A stretch of DNA of 7,052 nucleotides, taken from positions 1-7,052 of the forward strand of contig WFMN01000206.1 of the NCBI GenBank assembly GCA_015489095.1, written 5' to 3'. Below, in pieces: positions 5,870 through 7,052 of this stretch (positions are counted from its first letter, which is position 1; every line of letters begins with the position of its first letter). Made by a program: the position numbers and the translations under genes. The notes beneath the pieces were generated by a model that did no database searches, was not told the DNA's origin, and saw nothing but the letters and a program-made list of their open reading frames with translations. This DNA is from Mariprofundaceae bacterium. Lineage in GTDB: Bacteria > Pseudomonadota > Zetaproteobacteria > Mariprofundales > J009.

Positions 5870-6679
5870 CTAACCGGCGACGGCCGGCACATCCACCTGC
5901 ACCACAAAGGGGGATGCGGCCGTTCCCAACTGGATGCGGTGGCGCCCCGGCTCCAGCACCATCTCCTCTTGGTCGCTGTCGCCGCCGACCCGTACCCCAT
6001 CCACCAGCGTGCCGTAGTGGGAGTGCTGATCCACCAGCACGAACCCCTTGCGTCGCTTATCGATCAGGCAGTGCTTGCGCGACACATTGTAGGGGGGATG
6101 GTCATCGATCGAAAGGTCGTTGGACCACAACGAAAAGAAGCCGCCGATCCCTCCCTCGTTCTCGCCACTGCGCCCGAAGTGGAACGGGAACTTCTCCACC
6201 CGGTGCGAACGGTTGCACATCGCTTCGCGCATCTCGGGCGTTGCGCCGGTCAGGGTCAGGAGGGGTGGCCCATCTGCCCTCGGTTCAGGCGCATCTCTGC
6301 CGCTACCTGTTGTCCGGCTCTCTGCCTCCAGAAAACGGCAATTCATCCGCCGCAGCCGTGCAAACAGCGATTCCATCACCATGCGCACCAGCGGGGAGCT
6401 GATCTCCTCCATAAAGGTGTCGCGGGTCATCTTCTGCACTACCACCGCACCGTCGGCGCGCACCGTTGCCGACGAGGGGGCGTCGCCCAGTAGGCTCATC
6501 TCACCGAAGATCTCACCCCGTTCCAGCTTCGCCAGCACCACTTCGTTGCCGTGCTCATCATGGGTGGTGACATTGACGGTGCCCTCGATGACAAAATAGA
6601 CCGCCGGAACGCGCGTCCCCTCCTCGATGATGGTCTCACCATCGGCAAATTGGAGCTCTTCGGTGTTGTCATCCGCCAT
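5870..6679 (-). CDS. cyclic-nucleotide-binding-like and FHA two-domain signalling protein
   Basis: This cytoplasmic protein of 269 residues has two ligand-sensing domains and no visible DNA-binding or catalytic domain. The cNMP-binding fold spans about 9-93, with the phosphate-cassette core GEIFGEMSLLGDAPSSATV (55-73). E60 is kept, but the Arg that binds the cyclic phosphate in CRP/PKA proteins is Ser (S69), so classical cAMP binding is doubtful. A helix and linker (about 94-160) lead to an FHA domain (about 161-264) with G169-R170, S200-R-K-H203 and a GTLVDG turn (223-228), features expected for phosphothreonine binding. An insertion at 171-190 separates the first two motifs. The ATG at 6679 is chosen over one 11 codons upstream because GGAGG sits 6 bases before it. 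The start overlaps the glmM stop by 11 bases. Confidence 0.85.
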   Translation of the reverse strand: MADDNTEELQFADGETIIEEGTRVPAVYFVIEGTVNVTTHDEHGNEVVLAKLERGEIFGEMSLLGDAPSSATVRADGAVVVQKMTRDTFMEEISSPLVRMVMESLFARLRRMNCRFLEAESRTTGSGRDAPEPRADGPPLLTLTGATPEMREAMCNRSHRVEKFPFHFGRSGENEGGIGGFFSLWSNDLSIDDHPPYNVSRKHCLIDKRRKGFVLVDQHSHYGTLVDGVRVGGDSDQEEMVLEPGRHRIQLGTAASPFVVQVDVPAVAG

Positions 6680-7052
6680 GATCCGCCTCCAGTACCCGTT
6701 GTAGCGCGGCAACCAGCTCCGTGCCGACCGCCAGCATCATCGGTTCCTCTTCCGCCTCCACCATCACCCGCAGCTTCGGCTCGGTGCCCGACATGCGCAC
6801 ATTGACCCGCCCCTTCGTGCCCAGCGTCGCCTCCGCCTGTTGCAGCAGCCGCTGCACCTTGGGCTCCGCCTCGATGTTCACCCGTCGCGGCAGTTTGATG
6901 TTCCACAGCTTCTGCGGGAACAGCGCCCATGTTCCGGCCAGTTGGGAGAGCGGCTTGCCGCCATCGGCGCAGGCGCACAGCACCTGCAGCGCCGTCATCA
7001 GGCCGTCCCCGGTGGTGTTGCAGTCGGTCATGATGATGTGCCCCGACTGTTC
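6669..7052 (-). CDS. glmM: phosphoglucosamine mutase GlmM, C-terminal part
   Basis: This is the last 127 residues of an alpha-D-phosphohexomutase that runs off the right edge. GlmM interconverts glucosamine 6-phosphate and glucosamine 1-phosphate, the step feeding UDP-GlcNAc for peptidoglycan and lipopolysaccharide. The first visible residues, EQSGH, belong to the sugar-specificity loop typical of GlmM, followed by NTTGDGLMTALQVL. The phosphate-binding domain 4 is present with GRVNVRMSGTEPKLRVMVEAE (residues 89-109 of the visible part), of which RMSGTEPKLRVMVE is the key motif. Phosphomannomutase/phosphoglucomutase relatives are less likely because of the EQSGH and RVMVEA forms. The stop TGA overlaps the cNMP-FHA gene start by 11 bases, so the two are probably co-transcribed and translationally coupled. 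The catalytic phosphoserine and metal site lie outside the window. Confidence 0.92.
   Translation of the reverse strand, partial: EQSGHIIMTDCNTTGDGLMTALQVLCACADGGKPLSQLAGTWALFPQKLWNIKLPRRVNIEAEPKVQRLLQQAEATLGTKGRVNVRMSGTEPKLRVMVEAEEEPMMLAVGTELVAALQRVLEADHGG
6686..6690 (-). promoter_or_regulatory. ribosome binding site that fixes the cNMP-FHA start
   Basis: GGAGG on the minus strand lies 6 bases before the ATG at 6679-6677, inside the last codons of glmM. It favours this start over the in-frame ATG at 6712, which would add 11 residues that merely read glmM in another frame. Confidence 0.7.

Overview
The window is a compact, GC-rich block of bacterial genes, all read from the minus strand, so transcription runs from the right edge to the left. 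Lytic transglycosylases, a DD-carboxypeptidase, an RlpA lipoprotein and GlmM point to a Gram-negative peptidoglycan-containing bacterium. The rlpA - DD-carboxypeptidase - D-amino-acid aminotransferase order fits Pseudomonadota. I cannot resolve the class from sequence alone.

In transcription order the layout is: the 3' end of glmM (7052-6669); a cyclic-nucleotide-binding plus FHA two-domain protein whose start overlaps the glmM stop (6679-5870); a 113-base intergenic leader rich in inverted and direct repeats (5869-5757); a divergent PCMT-family methyltransferase (5756-5088); an MltB-type lytic transglycosylase (5084-4071); the lipoprotein RlpA (4083-3265); a LOG-family nucleotide hydrolase (3259-2744); a 110-base gap (2743-2634); a PBP5/6-type D,D-carboxypeptidase (2633-1461); a D-amino-acid aminotransferase (1464-592); and a HAD phosphatase (595 downwards). 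Most junctions overlap or are only a few bases long, so there are probably two or three transcription units, with possible breaks at the 113- and 110-base gaps.

The genes share a theme. GlmM supplies amino-sugar phosphate for peptidoglycan. MltB and RlpA cut glycan strands, and DacC trims the terminal D-Ala from stem peptides. The aminotransferase can convert released D-Ala into D-Glu or pyruvate. The HAD enzyme could dephosphorylate a recycled sugar phosphate, though that is a guess. The cNMP-FHA protein is a possible signalling input beside GlmM.

The first 301 bases form a nearly perfect 143-bp inverted repeat with a 15-base loop, made from the HAD gene itself. The gene runs to about residue 150 and then folds back on its own complement. 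This looks most like a fold-back chimera or a palindromic contig end, though a real inverted duplication is not excluded. Apart from that and the repeat-rich leader, I found no mobile element, CRISPR array, tRNA or rRNA, and no clear evidence of a wholly new system.
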